A stretch of 64,000 nt of DNA from Sinosporangium album (GTDB taxonomy: Bacteria; Actinomycetota; Actinomycetes; Streptosporangiales; Streptosporangiaceae). The stretch lies in NCBI RefSeq assembly GCF_900100605.1, contig NZ_FNCN01000030.1, forward strand, positions 1 to 64,000. Reading direction: 5' to 3'. Under the pieces are notes generated by a model that was not told the DNA's origin, did not search any database, and saw only the letters and a program-made list of their open reading frames with translations. Numbering within the stretch: the first letter of the stretch is position 1; each line of letters starts with the position of its first letter. Both the position numbers and the translations under genes were made by a program. Shown here piece by piece: positions 43,187-52,897 of the stretch.

Positions 43187-43338
43187 CCCCCCACTCCCAT
43201 ACGACGTACCGAGCTGAGCGCAAAACAGGTACGGTAATAGGCGAACGAGAAGCTGACGCCTGAAGTCAGGCGGCGTCAGTGTGTGATGCGTCAGCGACGA
43301 GGGGTCGAGCTACGACCCCGCATGAGGGGGTCGAGCCG

Positions 43339-43572
43339 ATGGGGCGCGGCCGAGCCAAGGCCAAGCAGGTGAAGGTTGCCCGCCAGTTGAAGTACAACAG
43401 TGGCGGCACCGATCTCGAACGTCTGCGTGAGGAGCTCGGAGTCGGTCATGACTCCACCCACGACGACGACGCTTACAACGAGCTCGCCGAGCGTTACGCC
43501 GATTACGCCGACGATGGAGGCGATGGCGGCGATGAGGACTACCCGGAGCACGGGAAGTCCGGTCGGCGTTAG
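43339..43572 (+). CDS. DUF3073 small protein
   Basis: A 77-residue protein beginning MGRGRAKAKQVKVARQLKYN, the signature of DUF3073, with an acidic C-terminus (YADDGGDGGDEDYPEHGKSG). It is conserved in actinomycetes, function unknown; the basic start suggests nucleic-acid contact. GGGGGTCGAG precedes the ATG. Confidence 0.92.
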   Translation: MGRGRAKAKQVKVARQLKYNSGGTDLERLREELGVGHDSTHDDDAYNELAERYADYADDGGDGGDEDYPEHGKSGRR

Positions 43573-43700
43573 GGATTGTCATCCTTGTGAGGTGAGGAGA
43601 CACCCGGTGGTCAACCCGCCGGGTGTCTTCTCCGTCGGCGTCAAGGCGTCACTGGGCCGTCGGTCAGTGGATCGTCGGCCGGTGGGGCGTCGGCGTCATC

Positions 43701-43730
43701 GGCGTCAGTGAGCGTCAGTGAGCGTCAGTG
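43701..43730. repeat. Tandem 10-bp repeat near the purM 3' end
   Basis: GGCGTCAGTG, AGCGTCAGTG, AGCGTCAGTG follow each other at 43701-43730. More diverged GTCGG/GTCAG units surround them. Confidence 0.8.
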
Positions 43731-43757
43731 TCATCGGGCGTCGGTGGGTTCGCGTCA

Positions 43758-43786
43758 GTGGGTCCGCGCCCGCGGTGCGGACCCAC
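43758..43786 (-). terminator. Terminator of the purF-purM operon
   Basis: GTGGGTCCGC (43758-43767) pairs exactly with GCGGACCCAC (43777-43786), 11 bases past the purM stop on the reverse strand. Confidence 0.75.
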
Positions 43787-43797
43787 GCGCGGGCGGC

Positions 43798-44823
43798 TCA
43801 GCGATAGCTCGCGACGCCCTCTCCGGGCACGATCTCGCCCATCACCCAGGTGGGCAGGTTCCGTGCGGCCAGTGCGGCAAGGGCGGTGTCCACCGCGTCC
43901 GGGGCGACGACGGCGCAGAAGCCGACGCCGAGGTTGAACGTGTTGTCCATCTCGGCCTGCGGCACCTTCCCGTGGCCGGCGAGCACCTCGAAGATCGGTG
44001 GCGGCGTCCACGAGGAGCGGTCGAGAACGGCGTTCAGGTGGTCCGGCAGGGAACGCGAGAGGTTGTTCGCGATCCCCCCACCGGTGATGTGCGCATATGC
44101 GTGGACATCGACGGTCCGGGCGAGTTCGAGGCAGTCCAGGGAGTAGATCCTGGTCGGCTCAAGCAACTCCTCGCCGAGCGTGCGCGACAGCTCGGGGAGC
44201 TCGGCCGAAAGGCTCAGCTCCGCCGTACGCACGACGTGCCTGACCAGCGAGTAACCGTTGGAATGCACACCGGAGGAGGCCAGGCCGAGCACCACGTCGC
44301 CCTCGCGCACCCGGTGCGGGCCGAGCAGCCGGTCGGCCTCGACCACGCCGGTCGCGGCGCCCGCGAGGTCGTATTCGTCGGGGTCCATCGCGCCCGGGTG
44401 CTCGGCGGTCTCCCCGCCCACGAGCGCGCATCCGGCGAGCCGGCAGCCCTCGGCCACCCCGCCCACGATCTCGGCGACGCGCTCGGGGACGACCTTGCCG
44501 CACGCGACGTAGTCGGTCATGAACAGGGGCTCGGCCCCGCACACGACCAGGTCGTCCACCACCATGCCGACCAGGTCGATCCCGATCGTGTCGTGCTTCC
44601 CGAGGGCCTGGGCGATCATGACCTTGGTGCCCACACCGTCGGTGGAGCTCGCCAGGAGCGGGCGCCGGTAGCGAAGGAGCGCCGAGGCGTCGAACAGCCC
44701 CGCGAAACCGCTGGCCTCCGTCACCACCTCGGGCCGGGTCGCCCGCGCGACCTTCTCCTTCATCAACTCGACGGCCCGCTCACCCGCCTCGATGTCAACA
44801 CCGGCGGCGGCGTAGCTGGTCAT
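43798..44823 (-). CDS. purM: Phosphoribosylformylglycinamidine cyclo-ligase (AIR synthetase)
   Basis: A 341-residue ATP-dependent enzyme of purine synthesis that closes the imidazole ring (FGAM to AIR). Family blocks: YAAAGVDIEAGERAVELMKE, LLASSTDGVGTKVMIAQALG (ATP/metal loop), DLVGMVVDDLVVCGAEPLFM, TDYVACGKVVPE, ALVGGETAEHPG and AYAHITGGGIANNLSRSLPD. The ATG overlaps the purF stop by four bases, so the two are translationally coupled. Confidence 0.95.
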   Translation of the reverse strand: MTSYAAAGVDIEAGERAVELMKEKVARATRPEVVTEASGFAGLFDASALLRYRRPLLASSTDGVGTKVMIAQALGKHDTIGIDLVGMVVDDLVVCGAEPLFMTDYVACGKVVPERVAEIVGGVAEGCRLAGCALVGGETAEHPGAMDPDEYDLAGAATGVVEADRLLGPHRVREGDVVLGLASSGVHSNGYSLVRHVVRTAELSLSAELPELSRTLGEELLEPTRIYSLDCLELARTVDVHAYAHITGGGIANNLSRSLPDHLNAVLDRSSWTPPPIFEVLAGHGKVPQAEMDNTFNLGVGFCAVVAPDAVDTALAALAARNLPTWVMGEIVPGEGVASYR

Positions 44824-46253
44824 ACTTTGGCCTCCAGAACGTATTTGCCCACGTTGTCCTGATCAATGGGGATCGGGTAGGACCCGTTGAAGCAGGCCCG
44901 GCACAGCCGGTTCTCGGGGATCGTCGTGGCCTCGGTCAGCCCCTCCAGGGAGATGTACCCCAGGGAGTCGGCTCCGAGGGAGGCTCTGATCTCCTCGACG
45001 CTCAAGGAGCCGGCGATCAGCTCGGCCCGCGTGGCGAAGTCGATGCCGTAGAAGCACGGCCAGGCGACCGGGGGAGAGGAGATGCGGACGTGCACCTCGC
45101 GGGCGCCGGCCTCGCGCAGCATCCGCACGATGGCCCGCTGGGTATTGCCGCGCACGATCGAGTCGTCCACCACCACCAGCCGCTTGCCCGCGATCACCTC
45201 GCGCAGCGGGTTGAGCTTCAACCGGATGCCGAGCTGGCGGATCGTCTGCGACGGCTGGATGAAGGTGCGACCGACGTAGGAGTTCTTGACCAGGCCCTGG
45301 CCGTACGGGATGCCGCTTTCCTCGGCGTATCCGATGGCGGCGGGAGTGCCCGACTCGGGCGTCGGGATCACCAGGTCGGCCTCGACCGGGTGCTCCTTCG
45401 CCAGCCTGCGGCCCACCTCGACCCGGGTCACCTGCACGCCGCGGCCCGCGATCGTGGTGTCGGGACGCGCGAGGTACACGTATTCGAACAGGCAGCCCTT
45501 CGGCTCGGCCAGCGCGAACCTGCGCGACCGCACCCCGCGCTCGTCGACGCTGATCAGCTCGCCGGGCTCGATCTCGCGGACGAACGTCGCGCCCACGATG
45601 TCGAGCGCCGCCGTCTCCGACGCCACCACCCAGCCGCTCGACAGGCGGCCCAGCACCAGCGGGCGGACACCCTGCGGGTCGCGCGCGGCGTACAGCGTCT
45701 TCTCGTTCATGAACACGAGCGAGTACGCGCCCCGCACCTGCGGCAGCAGTTCGGCGGCGGCCTCCTCGACCGGTCGGCCGTCCCGCGCCAGCAGCGTCGT
45801 GAGGACCTCGGTGTCGGTCGTCGCCCGCGTGGTTCCCGGTTCGAGCCGGGCCGCCAGCTCGGGCGTGTTGATCAGGTTGCCGTTGTGCGCGAGCGCGAGC
45901 CCGCCCACATCGGTCGAGCTCAGCGTGGGCTGAGCGTTCTCCCAGACACTTGAACCGGTCGTGGAGTACCGGCAGTGGCCGATCGCGATGTGGCCGCGCA
46001 GCGTGCCCAGCACCGACTCATCGAAGACCTGGGCGACCAGCCCCATGTCCTTGTAGATGAGGATGCGTGATCCCTCGCTGACCGCTATGCCCGCGGACTC
46101 CTGGCCGCGGTGCTGCAGCGCATACAGCCCGTAGTAGGTGAGTTTGGAGACTTCCTCGCCCGGAGCCCACACTCCGAAGACGCCGCAGGCGTCTTTCGGT
46201 GAGCGGTCGTCAGGGTCCAGATCATGGCCCAGTCGGCCGTCGCCCTTAAGCAC
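44820..46253 (-). CDS. purF: Amidophosphoribosyltransferase
   Basis: The first enzyme of purine synthesis (PRPP + Gln to phosphoribosylamine). GTG 46253 gives MLKGDGRLGHDL, aligned with Streptomyces PurF; upstream ATG 46292 is an alternative. KDACGVFGVWAPG carries the Cys that becomes the N-terminal nucleophile of the glutaminase after propeptide removal. Further blocks: YGLYALQHRGQESAGIAVSE, HCRYSTTGSSVWENAQP, RLVVVDDSIVRGNTQRAIVR (PRPP-binding motif) and RLCRACFNGSYPIP. Cotranscribed with purM. Confidence 0.95.
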   Translation of the reverse strand: MLKGDGRLGHDLDPDDRSPKDACGVFGVWAPGEEVSKLTYYGLYALQHRGQESAGIAVSEGSRILIYKDMGLVAQVFDESVLGTLRGHIAIGHCRYSTTGSSVWENAQPTLSSTDVGGLALAHNGNLINTPELAARLEPGTTRATTDTEVLTTLLARDGRPVEEAAAELLPQVRGAYSLVFMNEKTLYAARDPQGVRPLVLGRLSSGWVVASETAALDIVGATFVREIEPGELISVDERGVRSRRFALAEPKGCLFEYVYLARPDTTIAGRGVQVTRVEVGRRLAKEHPVEADLVIPTPESGTPAAIGYAEESGIPYGQGLVKNSYVGRTFIQPSQTIRQLGIRLKLNPLREVIAGKRLVVVDDSIVRGNTQRAIVRMLREAGAREVHVRISSPPVAWPCFYGIDFATRAELIAGSLSVEEIRASLGADSLGYISLEGLTEATTIPENRLCRACFNGSYPIPIDQDNVGKYVLEAKV

Positions 46254-46315
46254 GTACTTCAGTCTAGGTCGGACTCTTCCGTGCTCGCACATCCGGGTCC
46301 CAGCGCTCCGTCTTG

Positions 46316-46510
46316 TCACACTCTGGACCAACCCTCGCCTTCGTTTTGCCGTGTCACAGCGGTTGGGGTCAGCCGTACGGGGGATCGTGGGTTAAGGATC
46401 TTCACCGCGTGCCGCGAGACGCCGTCCGGGCCCGGCTGGAACGCGCCCATCAGGTCGAAGTCGACCTTGAGCACACAGGGCGCCCCGGCCTCGGCCAGGT
46501 GCGAGAGCAC
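46316..46510 (-). pseudogene. Coding remnant upstream of purF
   Basis: The reverse-strand frame 46510-46316 shows strong G/C third-position bias over its first ~40 codons (LSHLAEAGAPCVLKVDFDLM ... GVSRHAVKILNPRS) and loses it afterwards. It looks like the surviving part of a gene that now runs into purF leader sequence. No family recognised. A duplicated GTGCTCTC motif precedes it. Confidence 0.25.
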
Positions 46511-46559
46511 CGTATGAGAGCACCGTGTCCGCCGCGCCGACAGGTCGGGAGACTCAGAC

Positions 46560-47915
46560 GTGAAAACGCCAGCGGATCAGCCGTGGAAGGGTCCACAGGG
46601 CCACGACTCCGGCGACGACACCGGTGCCTCTCGCGACGCCTGGAGCGCCGACCGGGAGCCCGAGGACTCCTCGGGGCCCGACGCCGAACGCGTCCGCACC
46701 GGTTCCTCGGACGCGCGCTCCTCGGACGCGCGCTCCTCGGACGCGCGCTCCTCGAACTCGCCGTGGTCCTTCCCCGACCGCGAACGGTCGCCCCGGGGCG
46801 ACGTCAAGGTGGCGGGCCACCGCATCGACGACACGCCGGGCTCCGCGCCGGCGTGGTGGGAGACGATCCCTGAGGGCGAAGGCGAGAAAACCATCGAGTT
46901 CGAACTCGACTTCGCCGAACAGCGGACCCACCCCCAGGCCGAGTCCCACCAGCCCCACCCCGCACCCGGCTCGACCCCCGCCGCCTATCCCGGATGGCGC
47001 AACGCCACCGAGACCATGCCATACGAGGTTCTCGTCGCCGGAGGCACCGCAGACATGCCGTCCACTTCCACTGGCCCATCCCGCTACGACCCGCCCACTG
47101 CGCGCGTCGGCCGCCACAGCGTCACGGGCCCCACCGAATCGCTCCACGGCCCGTACCACCTCGCCACCCCCACCGGCTCCCATGCCGCGCCGTACGGCAC
47201 CGGCCAGGTGGCCGACGGCCAGGCCGCGTCGGCCGCGGCCTCGACCGGCTCCAACGTCGCGGCGACACCCGCGCAGGCCGCCATGGGCCCCGCTGAGACC
47301 GTTCCAGGGGGCCGCGCGCCTGACAGGGCCGACGGCGGTTCCTCCGCCTCAGCGGGCGCCTCAGCGAGCCCGGCGAAGGGCTCCGCCGCCGCGGGCACCT
47401 CCGGCGGCGCCGACGTGCCCGGATCGCCGGTCGGCCCCGGTAGTCCAGGGGCACCAGGGGCACCAGGGGCACCAGGTGGACCCGGCTCGCCTGGAGCGCC
47501 GGGCGGGCCCGGGGGGCCCGGCGTGCCTCCGTATGGCGGCCCGCCCCCGTTCCCACCTCCGGCCGGCGGCTATCCCCAGGGCGGCCGGCCCCGGCAGGAA
47601 CCGGGCGGCGGTGGGCTCGCCACGGCGGCCCTCATCCTCGGCATCGCGAGCATCTTCCTGCTGCCGATCTTCGGCATCGGCGTGCTCTTCGCCGTCGTGG
47701 GCATAATCCTCGGCATCGTCGCGGCCACCAAGCGGGCGGGCAGGGGCCGCGCGATCGTCGGCATCATCCTCAGTGCCGTAACCCTCTGCCTCGCCATCGT
47801 CGGAGTGGTCTGGTTCACCACGACCTTCGGCGACTGCATGAACATGCCCACCCAGGATCTGATGCAGCGCTGCATCGAAAGCAAACTCGGCGGCCAGAGC
47901 CCCCCGGCCTCCTGA
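46560..47915 (+). CDS. DUF4190 membrane protein with long collagen-like disordered region
   Basis: A 451-residue protein. The first ~360 residues are low-complexity and probably disordered: a 15-bp DNA repeat gives SSDARSSDARSSDARSS, and a collagen-like stretch (GSPGAPGAPGAPGGPG ... GPGGPG) precedes a Pro-rich segment. The C-terminal part holds a DUF4190 domain with two helices (GGGLATAALILGIASIFLLP and AIVGIILSAVTLCLAIVGVV). CGGGAG precedes the GTG start. Function unknown; likely an envelope protein with a flexible cytoplasmic region. Confidence 0.75.
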   Translation: MKTPADQPWKGPQGHDSGDDTGASRDAWSADREPEDSSGPDAERVRTGSSDARSSDARSSDARSSNSPWSFPDRERSPRGDVKVAGHRIDDTPGSAPAWWETIPEGEGEKTIEFELDFAEQRTHPQAESHQPHPAPGSTPAAYPGWRNATETMPYEVLVAGGTADMPSTSTGPSRYDPPTARVGRHSVTGPTESLHGPYHLATPTGSHAAPYGTGQVADGQAASAAASTGSNVAATPAQAAMGPAETVPGGRAPDRADGGSSASAGASASPAKGSAAAGTSGGADVPGSPVGPGSPGAPGAPGAPGGPGSPGAPGGPGGPGVPPYGGPPPFPPPAGGYPQGGRPRQEPGGGGLATAALILGIASIFLLPIFGIGVLFAVVGIILGIVAATKRAGRGRAIVGIILSAVTLCLAIVGVVWFTTTFGDCMNMPTQDLMQRCIESKLGGQSPPAS

Positions 47916-47950
47916 CGCACCCGGACGGGGAGGTCCAGGGGCACCCCGGC

Positions 47951-47999
47951 CCACGGGCGCGTCTCAGTCCACGGGCACGCCTCAGTCCACGGGCACGTA
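47951..47999. repeat. 18-bp tandem repeat across the stop codon of the sterol-carrier-family gene
   Basis: CCACGGGCGCGTCTCAGT (47951), CCACGGGCACGCCTCAGT (47969) and a partial third copy at 47987. The stop codon at 47982-47984 lies inside the second unit. Confidence 0.8.
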
Positions 48000-48428
48000 G
48001 GGCGACAGGTCCGCTCGTGGCCCGCTCGCGCTCGTCGCCGGCCGTATGACCGCCTCGGCCCAGGTGAGGCGGCCCGTGGCCAGCTCGATCCATGTCCTCG
48101 GGGCCATCTCGATGACGTTGGGCGGCGTGCCCCGCGTGTGGCGGGGCCCCTCCACGCACTGCACGGCCGCATAAGGCGGCACACGCACCTCCACCGAGCG
48201 TCCCGGGGCGCGGAGCGCCAGCCGGTCAAGCAGGTGGCGCACCGTCAGCCGTACGGCGTCGCGCTCCGGGTCGGCTCCGCCGTCATAGGCGCGCGCCACC
48301 GCCGCGACCAGGGTGGCCAGCACGTGGTCAAGCCGATCGGGCCCGTCGTAGGGAGGTTCGTCCAACGCGATCAGCTGCGCGTCGAGAGCGGCGCGAACGG
48401 TGTCGAGGTCGAGTCTGCGGGGTGGCAC
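47982..48428 (-). CDS. Sterol carrier family (bacterial SCP-like) protein
   Basis: A 148-residue protein with RLDLDTVRAALDAQLIALDE at the start and the SCP-like core RSVEVRVPPYAAVQCVEGPR then HTRGTPPNVIEMAPRTWIEL ATGRLTWAEAV and SGPRADLSPYVPVD. This matches the sterol carrier family protein that lies near purF in other actinomycetes. It probably binds a lipid or hydrophobic ligand. GTG 48428 is preceded by AGGATGGG. Confidence 0.8.
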   Translation of the reverse strand: MPPRRLDLDTVRAALDAQLIALDEPPYDGPDRLDHVLATLVAAVARAYDGGADPERDAVRLTVRHLLDRLALRAPGRSVEVRVPPYAAVQCVEGPRHTRGTPPNVIEMAPRTWIELATGRLTWAEAVIRPATSASGPRADLSPYVPVD

Positions 48429-48539
48429 ACCCCCATCCTGCCGTCGTTCGCCGGGGGGCGCCCACACGGCCGGAACGGCACCGCCGTGGCCCCGTGCTGT
48501 GGTCGCCGCCACGGCCGGGCGCTGTGGCCGCAGCCGTGT

Positions 48540-48694
48540 TCAGCGGGCGCGGCGGCGCAGGCGGTCCAGGCCGTGGATGACGACGCGGCGGCCGGTCGTA
48601 GGTGGGCCGCCTCATCGGCGGTCAGCATTTCCAGGAAACCTCCTGCCTCCAAGGAGGGTTTCACCTGGTCGTCGTACGGATTCGCCGGCGTCAT
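48540..48694 (-). CDS. Small gene coupled to the cyclase, with an apparent frameshift
   Basis: The ATG at 48694 overlaps the cyclase stop by four bases (ATGA), a sign of coupled translation. It encodes MTPANPYDDQVKPSLEAGGF LEMLTADEAAHL; then coding bias switches frame near 48600 to read GRRVVIHGLDRLRRRAR and stop at 48540. Without the shift the frame runs to 48371 with poor codon usage and overlaps the next gene. Either a sequencing error or a real frameshift separates the two halves. Function unknown. Confidence 0.4.
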
Positions 48695-49503
48695 GTCAGG
48701 CTCGTAAGAACGTAGGCGTGCACGGGCTGGCTCTTCCCCTTTAAATGCAGGTCGCCGAGCGAACGTGCCGTGGCCGCGCCGCCGAGGAGGTCACGGGTGG
48801 TGGAGCCGATGACGACGGTGCCCGGTTCGGCGAGCGTTTGAAGCCGGGCGGCGACATCGACGCAGTCGCCCATGGCGTTGAAACTGCGGAGCTGAGGGCT
48901 GCCGATGTTGCCGACCAGGGCCGGTCCGGTGTTGATACCGACGCGAAATAGCGGCCATTCCAATTCTCGCAGCAGACCGGCCCGCTGCTCTTTCAGAACT
49001 TTGGCGGCGAACTGCTCGGCCGCGGCCTGCAGAGAAAGCGCCGCCCGGGCCGCGGCCCGGGCGTGGTCGGGCTGCCGTGCGGGAGCGTTGAACAGGGCGA
49101 GAAGGGCATCGCCGATAAACTGCACAATGGTTCCCCCATTGTCCAGAATGCAGGGCACGGCCGCCGTGTGATAGCGGTTCAGCATGTCGACCACCTCCCC
49201 GGAATAAACCTCTTCGGAGAACGAGGTGAATCCCTTCAGATCCGCGAACAACGCCGTCAATTCGACGAGTGAGCCGCCGAGTGCGGCCTGCGCGGGATCG
49301 GCGAGCAGTGACGCGGCGACATCCGGCGACATGTATTGCCGGAACAACGTCCCGAGCTCCTGATAGAGCCTCCCGTTCTCCAGCGAGATGGACATCTGGC
49401 CGGCGAGCGTCTCGGCCGGCGCCTCGTCGTGCGGCGTGCGCCCGACCGGCACCTCAAGCACCCCGGCGAGCTTGTCCTTCACCGCGGGCACGCGGAAGTT
49501 CAC
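48691..49503 (-). CDS. Adenylate/guanylate cyclase catalytic domain protein
   Basis: A 270-residue class III nucleotidyl cyclase. The C-terminal catalytic domain has LTALFADLKGFTSFSE (first metal Asp), GGTIVQFIGDALLALFNAPA (second metal Asp), FRVGINTGPALVGNIGSP and FNAMGDCVDVAARLQTLAEP, with GTVVIGSTTRDLLGG later. The first ~50 residues (KDKLAGVLEVPVGR ... LAGQMSISLENGRLYQEL) resemble only the end of a GAF domain, so the sensor part appears truncated. GGAAG lies upstream of GTG 49503. The gene directly follows purL's terminator; the reading frame is open far into purL, so the start is uncertain. Confidence 0.75.
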   Translation of the reverse strand: MNFRVPAVKDKLAGVLEVPVGRTPHDEAPAETLAGQMSISLENGRLYQELGTLFRQYMSPDVAASLLADPAQAALGGSLVELTALFADLKGFTSFSEEVYSGEVVDMLNRYHTAAVPCILDNGGTIVQFIGDALLALFNAPARQPDHARAAARAALSLQAAAEQFAAKVLKEQRAGLLRELEWPLFRVGINTGPALVGNIGSPQLRSFNAMGDCVDVAARLQTLAEPGTVVIGSTTRDLLGGAATARSLGDLHLKGKSQPVHAYVLTSLT

Positions 49504-49580
49504 GCACGGGACGACACGCTTCCGGCGTCGGGGCCGTGTCCGCGTCGGCGGTAGCCGTACCGGATCCTTAGAAAACACGC

Positions 49581-49608
49581 GAGGCGGCCGGGAGGTCCCG
49601 GCCGCCTC
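49581..49608 (-). terminator. Terminator of purL
   Basis: A perfect 12-bp stem GAGGCGGCCGGG (49581-49592) with CCCGGCCGCCTC (49597-49608), 17 bases after the purL stop on the reverse strand. Confidence 0.8.
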
Positions 49609-49625
49609 GGTAGGAGCGTCGGACG

Positions 49626-51881
49626 TCAGCCGAAGATCGCCGGCAGCGTCGCCTGGTGGGTCTGGCGGAGCTCGTCCACGGGGATCTCCAGCACGTCCTC
49701 CACGACGAGCGAGGCGCCGCCCGTCACGCCGAGGCCGTAGCAGGCCACGTCGTGCTTGTGGCACAGCTCCACGAACTCGGCGAACGCCTCGGGCTTGACG
49801 GCCGCGAGGGCGCGGGCGCTCGACTCGCTGAACAGGTCGACGAACGCGTCGTCGCCGGGCAGGGAGACCGTGCAGCCGACGCCTTGGGCGAGGCACGCCT
49901 CGGCGAGGGCGACGGCCAGGCCGCCGTCGGACAGGTCGTGGGCGCCGGTCAGCAGCCCGCGGGAGGCCGCGGCGGCCATGACCTTGGCGAGGGCCTGCTC
50001 GGCGGGCAGGTCGGCGGCGGGCGGTAGCCCCCCGAGGTGGTCGTGGGCGACCTGCGCCCATGCCGAGCCGCCGAACTCCTCGTGGGTCTCGCCGAGGAGC
50101 ACGACCCGCGCCCCTTCCTCGGTGAATCCGCTGCGGACCCGGGTGCCGACGTCGTCGAGGACGCCGAGCACGCCGACGACGGGCGTCGGGTGGACGGCGG
50201 CGGACCCCGTCTGGTTGTAGAAGGACACGTTGCCGCCCGTCACCGGCACGCCGAGCGCGCGGCAGGCGTCGGCGAGGCCCCGGGTGGCCTCGGCGAACTG
50301 CCACATGACCTCAGGGTCTTCGGGGGAGCCGAAGTTGAGGCAGTTGGTGACGGCGAGGGGCACCGCGCCGGTCATGGCGACGTTGCGGTATGCCTCGGCC
50401 AGGGCGAGCTGGGCCCCGGCGTAGGGGTCGAGCTTGGCGTAACGCCCGTTGCCGTCGGTGGCGAGGGCGATGCCCCGGTTGGTAGTGGTCGCGCCGGGCA
50501 TGATCTCGCCGATGCGCAGCACACCCGCGTCGGCGGGCTGGGCGAGCACGGTGTTGCCCCGCACGTAGCGGTCGTATTGCGAGGTCACCCACTCCTTGGA
50601 GGCGATGTTCGGCGAACCGAGCACCGAGAGCAGCGCCGCGCGCAGGTCGGAGGGGCGGGGGAGCATGGCGGGGTCGGCCGCGTTGAGCGCGGACTGGCCG
50701 GCGGGCTCGTGGAGCGGGCGCTCGTAGACGGGGCCCTCGTCGGCGGCGGTGCCGGGCGGGATGTCCACGATGGTCTCGCCGTGCCACGTCATGACCAGGC
50801 GGCCGGTGTCGGTGACCTCGCCGATCACGGTCACCGGGATGTCCCACTTGTTGCAGATGGCGGTGAACGCATCGATGTCGTCGGGCGTGACGACGGCCAT
50901 CATGCGCTCCTGGGACTCGCTCATCAGGATCTCCTCGGGCCGCAGCGTCGGGTCGCGCAGCGGGACGAGGTCGAGCCGGACGTCCATGCCGCCGGTGCCC
51001 TTGGCGGCGAGCTCGGTGGTGGCGCAGGACACGCCGGCCGCACCGAGGTCCTGGATGCCGACGACCACGTCGGCCTCGAACAGCTCCAGGCAGCACTCGA
51101 TCAGGAGCTTCTCCATGAACGGGTCGCCGACCTGGACGCTCGGGCGCTTGGCCTGCGACTCCTCCTCGAAGGTGGCGCTCGCGAGCACCGAGGCCCCGCC
51201 GATACCGTCGGGGCCGGTCAGCGCGCCGAACAGCACGACCTTGTTGCCGGGGCCGGGGGCGGTGGCCAGCTTGATCTTGTCCTTGCGCAGGAGGCCCACG
51301 CAGAGGGCGTTGACGAGCGGGTTGCCGATGTAGCAGGGGTCGAAGGCGACCTCTCCGCCGATGTTCGGCAGACCGAGGCAGTTGCCGTACGAGCTGATGC
51401 CCTCGACCACGCCGGGCAGCACCCTGCGGGTGTCGGGGGCGTCCGCGGCGCCGAAGCGCAGGGAGTCCATCACGGCGATGGGCCGCGCGCCCATGGACAT
51501 GATGTCGCGCACGATGCCGCCGACGCCGGTGGCCGCGCCTTGGTGGGGTTCGACGTAGGACGGGTGGTTATGCGACTCGATCTTGAACGTGGCGGCCCAG
51601 CCGTCGCCGATGTCCACGACGCCGGCGTTCTCCCCCATGCCGACGAGCAGGGCGTCGGACTTCGGGGCCTTGGTGCTGAACTGCCGCAGGTGCACCTTGG
51701 ACGACTTGTAGGAGCAGTGCTCGCTCCACATCACGCTGTAGATCGCGAGCTCCGACGAGGTCGGCCGACGGCCGAGGATCTCGCGGACCCTCGCGTATTC
51801 GTCGTCCTTCATGCCGAGCTCGGTGTACGGCTGGCGCTCGTCCGGCGTTTCGTGGGCGCGGCCGACGGTGTCGAGGGTCAT
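49626..51881 (-). CDS. purL: Phosphoribosylformylglycinamidine synthase subunit PurL
   Basis: A 751-residue small-type PurL, the synthetase subunit that converts FGAR to FGAM with ATP and ammonia from PurQ. Family blocks: [112 protein letters not shown] and [20 protein letters not shown]. Its ATG overlaps the purQ stop by four bases; with purQ and purS it forms the three-subunit FGAM synthase. Confidence 0.96.
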   Translation of the reverse strand: MTLDTVGRAHETPDERQPYTELGMKDDEYARVREILGRRPTSSELAIYSVMWSEHCSYKSSKVHLRQFSTKAPKSDALLVGMGENAGVVDIGDGWAATFKIESHNHPSYVEPHQGAATGVGGIVRDIMSMGARPIAVMDSLRFGAADAPDTRRVLPGVVEGISSYGNCLGLPNIGGEVAFDPCYIGNPLVNALCVGLLRKDKIKLATAPGPGNKVVLFGALTGPDGIGGASVLASATFEEESQAKRPSVQVGDPFMEKLLIECCLELFEADVVVGIQDLGAAGVSCATTELAAKGTGGMDVRLDLVPLRDPTLRPEEILMSESQERMMAVVTPDDIDAFTAICNKWDIPVTVIGEVTDTGRLVMTWHGETIVDIPPGTAADEGPVYERPLHEPAGQSALNAADPAMLPRPSDLRAALLSVLGSPNIASKEWVTSQYDRYVRGNTVLAQPADAGVLRIGEIMPGATTTNRGIALATDGNGRYAKLDPYAGAQLALAEAYRNVAMTGAVPLAVTNCLNFGSPEDPEVMWQFAEATRGLADACRALGVPVTGGNVSFYNQTGSAAVHPTPVVGVLGVLDDVGTRVRSGFTEEGARVVLLGETHEEFGGSAWAQVAHDHLGGLPPAADLPAEQALAKVMAAAASRGLLTGAHDLSDGGLAVALAEACLAQGVGCTVSLPGDDAFVDLFSESSARALAAVKPEAFAEFVELCHKHDVACYGLGVTGGASLVVEDVLEIPVDELRQTHQATLPAIFG

Positions 51882-52558
51882 GCGTTCACCAGAGCCTTCA
51901 TGATGGAGGTGAAGAAGCCGAGGCCGTCGGTGCCGGGGGCGCCGGTGAGCTCTTCGACGGCGTGCTCGGGGTGAGGCATCAGGCCGATGACGTTGCCCGC
52001 CTCGTTGCGGATGCCGGCGATGTCGTTGAGGGAACCGTTGGGGTTGCCCACGTAGCGCAGCACCACCTGGCCGTTCGCCTCAAGCCCGGTGATGGTGGTC
52101 TCGTTCGCCACGAAGCGGCCCTCCCCGTGCTTGACCGGGATGACCACCTCCTGCCCCGGGGCGTAGTCCGAGGTCCACGGCGTGTCGACATTCTCGAAGC
52201 GGAGCTTCTGGTCGCGGCAAACGTAGTGCAGGCCGGCGTTGCGCGTGAGCGCGCCGGGCAGCAGGTGGGCTTCGCAGAGGATCTGGAAACCGTTGCAGGT
52301 GCCGAGGACGGGAAGGCCCGCCCGCGCGGCCGGGATCAGCTCCTCCATCAGCGGCGCGAACCTGGAGATCGCCCCGCAGCGCAGGTAGTCGCCGTAGGAG
52401 AAGCCGCCCGGCAGGAACACCGCGTCCACGCCCTTGAGGTCGTGGTCGGCGTGCCACAGAGGCACCGCCTCAGCCCCGGCGAGCCGTACGGCACGGGCCG
52501 CGTCTTGATCGTCAAGAGTCCCGGGAAACGTGACCACGCCTACCCGTGCACCACTCAT
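51878..52558 (-). CDS. purQ: Phosphoribosylformylglycinamidine synthase subunit PurQ (glutaminase)
   Basis: A 226-residue class I glutamine amidotransferase subunit that feeds ammonia to PurL. Blocks: [60 protein letters not shown] with nucleophile Cys in GTCNG, and [14 protein letters not shown] with the catalytic His and Glu. GGAGG lies ten bases upstream of ATG 52558. Coupled to purL by an ATGA overlap. Confidence 0.96.
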   Translation of the reverse strand: MSGARVGVVTFPGTLDDQDAARAVRLAGAEAVPLWHADHDLKGVDAVFLPGGFSYGDYLRCGAISRFAPLMEELIPAARAGLPVLGTCNGFQILCEAHLLPGALTRNAGLHYVCRDQKLRFENVDTPWTSDYAPGQEVVIPVKHGEGRFVANETTITGLEANGQVVLRYVGNPNGSLNDIAGIRNEAGNVIGLMPHPEHAVEELTGAPGTDGLGFFTSIMKALVNA

Positions 52559-52846
52559 GCCTGTCGCCTCCACACGCGAGTTTCCCTTCACACGCGTACG
52601 CCGCGCCCATGCCTCACTCGACGGACAGGGGTCTGCGGCGGTACGCCTCAGGCTATCCGACCCTCGCCCACACGCTCGCAAGCGAGGTGCGCCGACGGTC
52701 CAACGAGCCGTGCCTCCGGCCGGAACATGCGAGAACGCTGAGGTCACAGGCCTGTCGCGTCGGCCTGGCTATGCGATTCCGCTCACGGAGTAAGGGGGAG
52801 GGCGCGCATACGCGCCGAACGAGGGGGGTTCCGGGGGAAGGAGGTG

Positions 52847-52896
52847 TTCAGAGGCGTTCGGAGGCGTTCGGAGGCGCTCGGAGGCGCTCAGAGGCG
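52847..52896. repeat. Five tandem 10-bp units ending at the RsbW-like gene stop
   Basis: TTCAGAGGCG, TTCGGAGGCG, TTCGGAGGCG, CTCGGAGGCG and CTCAGAGGCG run from 52847 to 52896; the stop codon starts at 52898. The rest of 52559-52846 holds no recognisable gene. Confidence 0.85.
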
Positions 52897-52897
52897 T

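Noticed and set aside
50037-51974. A 645-residue forward frame opposite purL
   Set aside because: Antisense shadow rich in Gly, Val, His and Arg; purL is certain.
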